Positions 1-7,313 of a DNA stretch of 64,000 bases are shown here, one piece after another. A model generated the notes under the pieces. It had not been told where the DNA came from. It saw only the letters and a list, made by a program, of their open reading frames with translations, and did not search any database. The stretch spans positions 558,001-622,000 of the forward strand of contig NZ_QKYW01000001.1 in assembly GCF_003253735.1 (NCBI RefSeq), given 5' to 3'. The DNA comes from Pseudomonas sp. URMO17WK12:I2. Its GTDB lineage: Bacteria > Pseudomonadota > Gammaproteobacteria > Pseudomonadales > Pseudomonadaceae. Each line of letters begins with the position of its first letter. Within the stretch, counting starts at the first letter, position 1. The position numbers were made by a program, and so were the translations under genes.

Positions 1-98
1 TCCGGTACCGCGACCACGCGGCCGAACCGCGGCAGGTGATAGCCGCCGGTCAGTTCAGGGAATTGGCGCTCTACAGCGCGGCGGATTGCGTCTTCCAT
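1..98 (-). CDS. Prophage tail/baseplate gene, N-terminal fragment (cut by window edge)
   Basis: About 32 codons are visible, starting with an ATG at 98 and reading MEDAIRRAVERQFPEL, then running off the left edge. The start overlaps the stop of the upstream gene (71-73), as expected for the closely packed tail operon. Its position as the last visible gene after fibre and hub genes suggests a baseplate or spike component. That role is an inference from gene order only; too little sequence is present to name a family. Confidence 0.5.
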   Translation of the reverse strand, partial: MEDAIRRAVERQFPELTGGYHLPRFGRVVAVP

Positions 99-775
99 CG
101 GATGGCCATTTGCGTGTCGACGAGCGTCACCGAGGTGATGCGTTCGTCCTGGTTGATCGATACGCCTGGTCGCAGCCCGGGCAGGGCCGCCACCATCGCG
201 CTTTGGTTGCCCTGGTAGCCGTCGAACAGCTCGGCCGGCAGTGACAGGGCGCTGCGTGTGCCCCAGTAGCTGTGCGCCCAGCTGCCCACGTACACCTCGC
301 CGTCGCCCTGCTGTTGCCACATGAAGTCCGGGATATCAAAAACCCGGGCCAGGCTGTCTAGGGCCTGGTACCCGTTGGCCAGGCTATAGAAGTACGGTGC
401 CTTCACGCGGGCATAGGCCTGATCCGGTACCCGGAACTGCAGGCCGGTGCGACCGCCGATATCGGCGAGCACCTGGTGCAGATCCACATGCCGCAAATTC
501 ATGGGCAGCGGCAGGGCCAGCACGCTGGTCAGCTCGCGGCAGAACAGCACCTGCTGCTGGGGGTGCGACGATGTGCAGCGCTCCACGTGGCCGATGAAAT
601 GGCGCTTCAGCGGGTTCTGGTCATAGCCGATATCAAGCGTCACCAGGCCGCGCACCGGCTCGGTGGTGGTGATGGTGAAGGTCGCCCGGCCGGGGCTGCG
701 CAGATCCAGCCGCACCTCGTCTTTGATCAGCGGGTACGGCTGGCCGGCGACGGTCAGCACCTTGTGCAGCTTCAT
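71..775 (-). CDS. Phage baseplate/hub-type tail protein (uncharacterised)
   Basis: A 234-residue protein starting MKLHKVLTVAGQPYPL. The ATG at 775 overlaps the stop of the preceding gene by 4 bp (ATGA), so this start is preferred over the longer open frame. The early part is rich in beta-strand-like sequence (TFTITTTEPVRGLVTLDIGY), followed by a HVDLHQVLADIGGRTGLQF stretch that resembles the domain arrangement of phage hub (gpD/gp44-type) proteins. In the HP1/P2 scheme a late-control/hub gene sits near this end of the tail operon. I recognise it only by context and general character. Confidence 0.6.
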   Translation of the reverse strand: MKLHKVLTVAGQPYPLIKDEVRLDLRSPGRATFTITTTEPVRGLVTLDIGYDQNPLKRHFIGHVERCTSSHPQQQVLFCRELTSVLALPLPMNLRHVDLHQVLADIGGRTGLQFRVPDQAYARVKAPYFYSLANGYQALDSLARVFDIPDFMWQQQGDGEVYVGSWAHSYWGTRSALSLPAELFDGYQGNQSAMVAALPGLRPGVSINQDERITSVTLVDTQMAIRWKTQSAAL

Positions 776-1299
776 TCCAGGGCCTCGTCCAGGCGCTTCA
801 GCACGCGCTCGAAGCCGGTCAGCTCGACCGGCTGTTCGCCCTCGCCGACGCCCCCGGTCACTGCCTGCCCCGGGGCGGATTGCTGCTTGACCGGGTTGCC
901 CGGCCGGCGGGTCTCCACGCGCTCGGAGTTGGACAGTTTCTCGGCCAGGGTGAACTGCACACGCCAGGCGTGCAGGGTGTCGTCTTCGCGAGCGCTCACG
1001 CCCTCGGTGAACTCGACCTGGCGCACGCCGAAGGCTTCGGCCGTGTCGTTTACGATGCGGTACGTCTTGCGCTGCCCGCCGGCGCCGGTGGCCTCGGCCA
1101 GGCGCATGAGCGCCGTCAGCTGGCCGCGCTCGCGGTAGGTGATCATCAGCGCCACGGTTAGCGTCTTGGGCTTGAAGCCCTTGTGCGCAGCCGCGGTGTT
1201 GCTGGTCTGGCCGGACATATCGGCCGATTCGATGCGCAGGTTCGCGGTCACCTTCAGCGACTTGCCCTGCACCTTTTGACCATCGAGCAATAGCGTCAT
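772..1299 (-). CDS. Phage baseplate-complex type protein
   Basis: A 175-residue protein starting MTLLLDGQKVQGKSLKV. It is joined to both neighbours by 4-bp ATGA overlaps (1296-1299 and 772-775), a strong sign of one translationally coupled operon. The N-terminal half looks like a small beta-rich structural domain (GFKPKTLTVALMITYRERGQ). The last 40 residues are low-complexity linker followed by a short helix. Its location between tail-fibre and hub genes suggests a baseplate part; the exact role is not known. Confidence 0.6.
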   Translation of the reverse strand: MTLLLDGQKVQGKSLKVTANLRIESADMSGQTSNTAAAHKGFKPKTLTVALMITYRERGQLTALMRLAEATGAGGQRKTYRIVNDTAEAFGVRQVEFTEGVSAREDDTLHAWRVQFTLAEKLSNSERVETRRPGNPVKQQSAPGQAVTGGVGEGEQPVELTGFERVLKRLDEALE

Positions 1300-2210
1300 A
1301 GGCCAACCAGCTCCTGGACGAAACTCAGGCCCTGGCGGGAACCCACCAGGACGACGCCGGCGCACAGCACCCACTCATGCCCGGGCGGATCGAGCTGCAG
1401 CAGCTCGGCGCGTAGCTGCGCCGGGTTGCCGGGGCCCAGCAGGCGAGCGCGTATGGTGTCGTCAGGTGTGCCGCCCTCGAGCAGCGCCTGCAGGTCGGCC
1501 AACTGCTGGTTGCGGCCCTGCTGCTGCGCCGACTTGCGGGTGGCCAGGGCCGCCAGGTCAGCCATGGGCGAGCTGTCGGCCGCGTAACTCTCCAGCACGG
1601 CGAGCTGGCCGGCCATGGATTGGCGCGCCGCCTTGGTGATAGTGCAGCGCTCCAGGGGCAGCGACTGCCAGCGCGGCAGGGGTTCAGCCCGGGGCATCTC
1701 CCACTTTTCCACCTCGAGCTGTGCCAGGTGCCGCGCTCGACGTTCAGCGCGCACCAGATCCGGTACCGGCATCAGCGCATTGAACCGGGCCAGGCCCTCG
1801 GCAAAGCGATCGTAGCGCGTGGCCAGGAACAGGATCGGCAGTGCGTACAGCTCGGCGATCGGCGCCGGCGCAGCTACCAACTTGCCGGCCAGCAGCTGCA
1901 CCAGGTTCGGCGCCGACAGGTAGCGCTGATGCCCGCGGCCCTGGCCAATGCCCGACTGAAACGGCGTCACCGCCAGGCAAGCCGGCGCCTCGCCCAGCTG
2001 GCTGGCCAGCGCGCCGCGGCCGGTGGCGATTACGCCCTGGGCGGCCTGGCCAACCGGCCCCGGGTTGGTGGTGGCCACGTTGGCGAGCCCGGCCAGGCGG
2101 GTGGCCGTGGTGGCCAGCTCGCCGCCGGCAACCGACTGCGCCGCCTCAAGCTCGCCCATCCACTGGGTCGCCTGGGCTGGCCAGCGCATCGTGACAGGGC
2201 TCCAGATCAT
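1296..2210 (-). CDS. Phage structural protein of the distal tail operon, function unknown
   Basis: A 304-residue protein. The ATG at 2210 (MIWSPVTM) overlaps the fibre-chaperone stop as ATGA, so it is preferred over an ATG 18 bp upstream. The N-terminal third is helical and alanine-rich (GELEAAQSVAGGELATTATRL). A hydrophobic segment near the C-terminus (HEWVLCAGVVLVGSRQG) is the only other notable feature. HP1-like phages carry uncharacterised tail genes at this point, after fibre and fibre assembly genes. Nothing in it allows a specific function. Confidence 0.6.
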   Translation of the reverse strand: MIWSPVTMRWPAQATQWMGELEAAQSVAGGELATTATRLAGLANVATTNPGPVGQAAQGVIATGRGALASQLGEAPACLAVTPFQSGIGQGRGHQRYLSAPNLVQLLAGKLVAAPAPIAELYALPILFLATRYDRFAEGLARFNALMPVPDLVRAERRARHLAQLEVEKWEMPRAEPLPRWQSLPLERCTITKAARQSMAGQLAVLESYAADSSPMADLAALATRKSAQQQGRNQQLADLQALLEGGTPDDTIRARLLGPGNPAQLRAELLQLDPPGHEWVLCAGVVLVGSRQGLSFVQELVGL

Positions 2211-2776
2211 GCCGGGCTGCTCGGCCACTGAATCGCTTTCGGGTAGCTGTCTTGCAGCGACACGCGGTTCAGGGCGATGCGGTAGCGCTTCCAGGCGTCC
2301 AGCTCGACGCGCTCGGCCTCGGTGGCGTCCTCGAGGTCGGCGGCATCCTGCAGCGGTGCAATGCGTGCGGTGGCTTCAGCCTGCAGGCGGTTGCGCTCGA
2401 GCACGGCCGCGCTGATGAACGCGGTACGGGCCGACTCTTCGTCAAAGGCCCAGGCGCCCTCCTGCCAGGTGTGGTGCAAGGTTGGCCGCGGCTGAGTGGT
2501 AAAGCCTTCAGGCAGCGGCCCAAGCTCGGCATGCTCGCGTGGTTGGCCGGAGTCGGTGCTGTAGATGGTGCCGCGGTTGTCATCCAGCAGCTCCCAGCGA
2601 ATATGCTCGATGCGGCACGCCACGCAGCCCTTGGTGGGCGCCGGCGGTTCCGACAGGGTTGCCAGCCCTGGAACCAGCCATTTGTCCGGGTTCATGGGGT
2701 CAGGATCGGCGAAGCCGGTACCCAGCAGTTCGCCGGTCTGGCCGTGGTAGTGATAAACGACGGGTGCGGTAGTCAT
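2207..2776 (-). CDS. Tail fibre assembly chaperone (Tfa-like)
   Basis: A 189-residue protein starting MTTAPVVYHYHGQTGELLG. It sits directly downstream of the tail fibre gene, the usual position of Tfa/gpG-type chaperones, which help fibre folding or trimerisation. The N-terminal 'x-Y-H-Y-x-G-x-x-G-E-L-L-G' segment and the C-terminal helical region with tryptophan and charged residues (ATEAERVELDAWKRYRIALNRV) are typical of this family, which ends with a W-P motif (here IQWPSSPA). The start was chosen at 2776, 8 bp after the fibre stop, rather than the longer frame that runs into the fibre gene. Confidence 0.85.
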   Translation of the reverse strand: MTTAPVVYHYHGQTGELLGTGFADPDPMNPDKWLVPGLATLSEPPAPTKGCVACRIEHIRWELLDDNRGTIYSTDSGQPREHAELGPLPEGFTTQPRPTLHHTWQEGAWAFDEESARTAFISAAVLERNRLQAEATARIAPLQDAADLEDATEAERVELDAWKRYRIALNRVSLQDSYPKAIQWPSSPA

Positions 2777-2784
2777 GGGCGACC

Positions 2785-5175
2785 TCAATAGCGAATGCAG
2801 ACAAGCGGGTTGATGTTGCGCGGACGTGTGACGCCGCTGGTACCGACGACCGATGCCGCGCCTGTTGCGTTGGTAAGGCCCTGTGCAGCCGGCCCACCGA
2901 TGCCACCAGCACCTGCCTGCAGAAAGGCGGTTGTGGTGAACCCGGAGTGGGTGTGGCCCTGGATGCTCTGATCCTGCCAGCTTGCCCACTCTCGACCGGA
3001 GTCACGATTAGCGCCGTCGTCGTAGCCGCGGCGGAACTCCCCCCGGGCGTCAGGCAGGACAAGGTACGCGCCGCCTGGGTTTCGGGTGCCGGTGGGGTTA
3101 CCAGGATCTGTGCAGTGGTAGCCCCAGGCTGCGGTGGCGTTGAGGGCGTCACCTACATAGATCGCTGCGTCCAGGTCTGGATAGCTGGCACGCCAGATTG
3201 CCGCACCGTTGGCTTTCAGGGTCGCGGGTGGGGGCGTGCGACTGAAGGTTTCAACCAGCGTGCCCGGGGCTTCCAGATCGAGGACGGTACGCATACCGCG
3301 AGCACTGCCGCCGGCAAGAACAAAACTCTTGAACACGGCGCCGATGTTGGCTGTGCTAAGGACGGTGTGGGAGCCGGCCATCATCTCGCCGGCGATGGCG
3401 ACATCTCGGTTCCAAGGGCCATGCGTCCAACCCGTGTACCAGGCGTAATTACCGCCATATCCAGCACTTTTGTATGCCGTGATAGCGAGGCGCGGGATAT
3501 ACGAGATGCCGCCGAAGTCGAGACGAATGTTAACCAGTCCGTTCTCGTGGCTCAGGAATACCCGCATGCCCCCGCCGCCAAGCGGTGAGTAATAGCCACT
3601 GATGAATACACTGGGAACGTAAAAAGCCCCCTCGTAGAAATACCAGCTCAGCTGCATTTCAAAGGGGGACATGTACCCATTGATACAGCCTTTGATGGTC
3701 AGGTGTGGCATTACCGTCGTATCGGCCGGGATCTTTGTCCTGATCAACACCCCGCTTTCCTGGCCCGACTGGGTGATGTCCAGGCACTCAACGGTGAACT
3801 TGCCGGTGAGCGGCTCGGTGCGCCACTGCAGGTCGTCAGTAATGCCATAGCCCCCCAGCGTGGTGGCCTTGTTGGCCTTGGTTTCCAGCGCTGACAGCAA
3901 ACCACTCACGCCGGCGAGCGGGATCCCAGTCAGACCCCCGCCGTTACCATGCAGCACGCCACCGATGACCACACCGCCGCCGTTCCTCAACACCTGGACG
4001 GCCCAGTTGCCCTGGTCGTTGACCATGCCGAAGCCGTTGCCGTCGTGATAAACCCAGCCGCGCCCATTGATGCCGATCACCAGGTTCGACGTGCTCTCGA
4101 TCGGCCCGGTCATTGCGCCGCCGGTCAGAGGCAGGCGAAGGCTGATGCTCTCGGCCAGCGCCTGTCGAATGGCCTGCACCATCCGCGTGGTGGCCAGCAC
4201 TTCGCCGCTGTCGCTGACGATCGCGCTACTGATGGCGTTGGGGATCTGGTCGAGCCCGACATCCGCTTTCGTCGTAGCCCGGGCACGCAGTTGCGGGTAG
4301 TCACCCACTCGCGCAGCAAAGTGCTTGATCAGCTCGCCCTCGATGGGCTCAGGTGCTCGGAGATCCGTGATCACGGCCGTGCTTTGGATCTTGGCGATCG
4401 GCACCAGGTAGTGCCTTACGCCGAGGCTGTCGGAGTAATCCACCAAGTCATCGCCGAACACCACCCGGAAGGTGCCCACCACGTCGCTCAGCTCGCGCTG
4501 CAGAAGCACGTCCAGCCAGGCCGTCGTCGGGGCTGTGGGTACTGCCACCGGCTGGACAGCCTTCAACTCGAGGCGGATACCCTCGACGTAGGCGATACCG
4601 GGCTTCAGCCGGTAATCGCTGCCCACCTTTTCGAGCTGAAGCGCAGTGCCCAGGAAGCAGGCCCGGCCGAACATGTCGCGATTGCTCAGGCGCTCGCGCT
4701 GATCAATGCCGGCAAGTCGAACGGTAAAGTCGTGCTGCCAGGTGCTGGCGTCAATCGTCACGCCGGTCAGTTGCTGCGCACCGTCGAACACCACCATAAA
4801 GTTCCTGGTGACGTTGTTGCCCAGCTGGAGCGGCGGGATATTGCGGCGCTTCTGCTGAGTTGGCAGGTAGGCCACGGCCAGCAATACGTCGTTGTCCGTC
4901 TCCAGGCCGATCCAGTTGAAGTCGAAGTCGCCGATATCGCTGCCCATCATCAGGCTGTAAACCACCTGGTTGGGGTTCACGTAGCCTGCCTGGGTAACCG
5001 CGTAGGTGCCGACGATCTGCGCCGCCGGCGGCTTGCCGGCTGAACGGCTCACAGCCGTATTCGGGTCGAGGTTCGGCACGTTGGCCAACACGAAGCGCGC
5101 CACGTTCACGGTTTGCTTGGCGGCCAGTCGCTGAGCGATCAGGCTTTCGCCGGCCAGGGTAATGCTTGCGCCCAC
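2785..5175 (-). CDS. Tail fibre / collar-type fibre protein
   Basis: A 796-residue receptor-binding fibre. The N-terminal ~150 residues (GASITLAGESLIAQRLAAKQTVNVARFVLANVP..., split here) match the DUF3751-type tail-collar fibre domain that anchors fibres to the baseplate in P2/HP1-like phages. A central region has short repeats of the LPLTGGAMTGPI type, the classical fibre repeat. The C-terminal ~130 residues form a collar-like domain (GAAIWRASYPDLDAAIYVGDA, RNPGGAYLVLPDARGEFRRG, GHTHSGFTTTAF, with the histidine pair often used for metal binding in fibre tips). It follows the baseplate I gene and is followed by its chaperone. The C-terminal half should set host range. Confidence 0.9.
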   Translation of the reverse strand: MGASITLAGESLIAQRLAAKQTVNVARFVLANVPNLDPNTAVSRSAGKPPAAQIVGTYAVTQAGYVNPNQVVYSLMMGSDIGDFDFNWIGLETDNDVLLAVAYLPTQQKRRNIPPLQLGNNVTRNFMVVFDGAQQLTGVTIDASTWQHDFTVRLAGIDQRERLSNRDMFGRACFLGTALQLEKVGSDYRLKPGIAYVEGIRLELKAVQPVAVPTAPTTAWLDVLLQRELSDVVGTFRVVFGDDLVDYSDSLGVRHYLVPIAKIQSTAVITDLRAPEPIEGELIKHFAARVGDYPQLRARATTKADVGLDQIPNAISSAIVSDSGEVLATTRMVQAIRQALAESISLRLPLTGGAMTGPIESTSNLVIGINGRGWVYHDGNGFGMVNDQGNWAVQVLRNGGGVVIGGVLHGNGGGLTGIPLAGVSGLLSALETKANKATTLGGYGITDDLQWRTEPLTGKFTVECLDITQSGQESGVLIRTKIPADTTVMPHLTIKGCINGYMSPFEMQLSWYFYEGAFYVPSVFISGYYSPLGGGGMRVFLSHENGLVNIRLDFGGISYIPRLAITAYKSAGYGGNYAWYTGWTHGPWNRDVAIAGEMMAGSHTVLSTANIGAVFKSFVLAGGSARGMRTVLDLEAPGTLVETFSRTPPPATLKANGAAIWRASYPDLDAAIYVGDALNATAAWGYHCTDPGNPTGTRNPGGAYLVLPDARGEFRRGYDDGANRDSGREWASWQDQSIQGHTHSGFTTTAFLQAGAGGIGGPAAQGLTNATGAASVVGTSGVTRPRNINPLVCIRY

Positions 5176-5184
5176 GGGGCTCTC

Positions 5185-5709
5185 CTACAGGCTTGCGACC
5201 AGGGTCAGCTGGTCGTCGTTAAAGTCCGCCAGGCCCATGTGCAGGGTCATCGGCGTTATGGTCACGAAGTCGTAGCGGCGGCACGTGCGGCCGTATTGCT
5301 GGATCAGCACGCGTAGCAGCTCGGGGTTTTGCGACAGCTGCGAGTCGGAAAGCTGCAGCAGCACCACGTCCCAGTCCCGATCGGGCATGCGCTCGTCGAT
5401 CTCGACATACCCCACACCCAGGCGGCGCAGGATCCGCTTCATGCCCGCCGTGCTGCCTGCGTCCACCGCATTGATGAATGCGTGCTTCACGCGCAGCCGG
5501 TACAGCGATTCGGGCTCGTCCTTGAAGCGGGTGATATCCCGCTGCCAGGCCAGCAGATCGAGCACGGCCAGGTGACAGGTTTCCGGATCCATTTGCAGCA
5601 AAGGCCAGCGCAGCCAGTCCTCGACCTTTGCCCACCAGCTCTGCGCCGCGGCTGTCAGCTTTGCGAGCTGGATCCCATCCAGCCAGAAAGGCAGCTTTAA
5701 CTTGATCAT
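5185..5709 (-). CDS. Baseplate protein I-like (phage tail protein I)
   Basis: A 174-residue protein starting MIKLKLPFWLDGIQLAKL. It lies between baseplate J and the fibre gene, the conserved order J-I-H in P2-like phages. The internal motif LLAWQRDITRF followed by a positively charged helix (YRLRVKHAFINAVDAGSTAGMKRIL) is characteristic of the tail protein I / gpI wedge family. With J it should form the baseplate wedge that carries the fibre. Its ATG overlaps the stop of a small upstream frame as ATGA. Confidence 0.8.
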   Translation of the reverse strand: MIKLKLPFWLDGIQLAKLTAAAQSWWAKVEDWLRWPLLQMDPETCHLAVLDLLAWQRDITRFKDEPESLYRLRVKHAFINAVDAGSTAGMKRILRRLGVGYVEIDERMPDRDWDVVLLQLSDSQLSQNPELLRVLIQQYGRTCRRYDFVTITPMTLHMGLADFNDDQLTLVASL

Positions 5710-5834
5710 TCGTGTACCCCGTTCGGGAACTTCACAATTTCGAAGGGGTCGATCCCCGTGGCGGCTGGCTGAACCGTCGCTCCTCCCCAGGTGCTCGTCG
5801 GTCGCCGCCTTTCCTTTCTCCCTGCGTCATGCAC
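5706..5834 (-). CDS. Possible 42-codon gene between baseplate J and I
   Basis: A short frame starting at GTG (5834) and ending at 5706. It is preceded by a strong GGAGGTGA ribosome site inside the end of the J gene, and its stop overlaps the ATG of the I gene as ATGA. The peptide ends DPFEIVKFPNGVHE and has a basic start (GRKERRRPTS). Perfect coupling on both sides argues that it is translated. Alternatively it is only a translation bridge that delivers ribosomes to the I gene. No family is recognised. Confidence 0.4.
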   Translation of the reverse strand: MHDAGRKERRRPTSTWGGATVQPAATGIDPFEIVKFPNGVHE

Positions 5835-6999
5835 GCCGTTTCACCTCCAAGCTCTGAATCCTCGGAATGCTCAACTCCGACACGATGTCGTCGTTCAAGA
5901 AGCGCAGCGACTCGATGCCGGCGAACTGGTTGTGCAGTTCCTCCCCCAATCGGCTGAACGAAAACCGCGACTGCGGGAATGTCCGCGTCGGCTGGTAGTC
6001 ACCCTGGGTGCTCTCCCGGAAAGCCGCCCGAATGAACATGGCCACGTCCTCGCGCAGCTTCTCGCGCTGCTCGGTGGTCAGTGTCGATCGGGGCCACAGC
6101 TCGACCTCGAGGGCGTGCTGCGTTTCGGGCATCACCATCACCACCAGGTCATCACCATGGCCATGGTTGCCCTGGTCGCGAATGTAGGCGTTGATCTGCT
6201 CCAGGAAGGTGGCGGCCGGCACGTCGGCATCGAACAGAACAAAGGCGTTCGCGCTGCCCGAGCCACGTGGCGCGCCGTGCTCGAAATACACGCCGTCAGG
6301 GCTTACACCGGGGAAAGCCGAGATCATGGCGCGGTACACCGCATCGGTATGCCACTGGTTCACCGCGGAGAACTGATTGCGCACGCGCAGGCGCAGCTCG
6401 TCGTCGGGCTCGGCGTCTGCACCTGGTGCAGTCAGCCAGGCGTCAGCGTTCACCACCTGGGCAATGCCCGGTACCGGCTCGGGCAGAATCGCGTAATACC
6501 CCGGGGCCAGGTTGTAGCCGCTGCCCGTGTCGATCGCCTCGGTCGGGATCTCCAGCTGCATCACGCCGTCGTTGAAGATCCCGGCCACGGTGGTGACCAG
6601 CTGGTAAACATGCCCGTTGATAGCCGGTGACTGCACCACCGTACCGGCCGGCACCTCGAGGGCGCCGCCGGCGTTGACCCGGGTGAACAGCAGTACGCCC
6701 TGGGCGCGGGTGGCGCCCTTGCGCTCCACGTTCACCGCCCAGGCCAGCATGTCCAACCAGGTGCCGGTAGCGGTCTTCACAAAGAAGTTCGGCAGAACCG
6801 TGCCCGCGACGAACTCCAGGATCCACAGCACGGGCTTGGTCACCAGAGCGGTGACGATCCGCCAGAACGGCGAGTAGGCGCTGGTGTTGCTCAGCGCGCT
6901 GCCCTGGGCGGCTACCTCTTTTTCCCAGGCCTGGCGCAGCGCAGCCTCGGTAGTGGGAATGCCGGCGTCATTGAGCGCCTGCTTGAAATCAACGGTCAC
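5827..6999 (-). CDS. Baseplate assembly protein J
   Basis: A 390-residue protein of the gpJ/Mu gp47 family. Recognisable parts are the helical N-terminal region, the conserved 'GTWLDMLAWAVNVERKGATR' segment (residues ~80-100) followed by a beta-rich domain with the VPAGTVVQSP motif, and the C-terminal region with PDDELRLRVRNQF and VMPETQHALEVELWP. J proteins form the baseplate wedge contacting the hub and protein I. The gene overlaps the DUF2590 gene start by 4 bp. Length and gene order fit HP1-like phages. Confidence 0.9.
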   Translation of the reverse strand: MTVDFKQALNDAGIPTTEAALRQAWEKEVAAQGSALSNTSAYSPFWRIVTALVTKPVLWILEFVAGTVLPNFFVKTATGTWLDMLAWAVNVERKGATRAQGVLLFTRVNAGGALEVPAGTVVQSPAINGHVYQLVTTVAGIFNDGVMQLEIPTEAIDTGSGYNLAPGYYAILPEPVPGIAQVVNADAWLTAPGADAEPDDELRLRVRNQFSAVNQWHTDAVYRAMISAFPGVSPDGVYFEHGAPRGSGSANAFVLFDADVPAATFLEQINAYIRDQGNHGHGDDLVVMVMPETQHALEVELWPRSTLTTEQREKLREDVAMFIRAAFRESTQGDYQPTRTFPQSRFSFSRLGEELHNQFAGIESLRFLNDDIVSELSIPRIQSLEVKRRA

Positions 7000-7313
7000 A
7001 GGGTCACCTCGATGTCGCCGAATTCAACGGTGCGAGCGGTTACCAGGTAAATGCCGGCGGCCTGCTCGCGGATGTGGGCGGTACCTGGTACCAGGCGTTC
7101 GTCAGCCTCCACCAGCAGCTCCATCTGCTGGATGCAATCGCGTTGGCGCAGTCGATCGCGCTCGGCCACCAGCGTCACCAGCAAGCCGCTTTCGCGGATC
7201 ATGTGGGCGATGTCCTGGGCGATGCTGGAGCGCCCGTCGACCAGCACGGGCTGACGTGACGGATCCAGATCCAAGTCGTTGCTGGTGATCAACAGATCGA
7301 TATAAAGGGTCAT
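6996..7313 (-). CDS. DUF2590-family phage protein (tail, gpW/gp25-like position)
   Basis: A 105-residue protein starting MTLYIDLLITSNDLDLDPS. The pattern of a short strand, D-x-D-x-D segment, and SSIAQDIAHMIRESGLLVTLVAERD is typical of the DUF2590 proteins found between tape measure and baseplate J in HP1-type phages. This place is where other myophages encode the lysozyme-like wedge protein W/gp25, so a wedge role is likely. It is coupled to both neighbours by 4-bp overlaps. Confidence 0.75.
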   Translation of the reverse strand: MTLYIDLLITSNDLDLDPSRQPVLVDGRSSIAQDIAHMIRESGLLVTLVAERDRLRQRDCIQQMELLVEADERLVPGTAHIREQAAGIYLVTARTVEFGDIEVTL

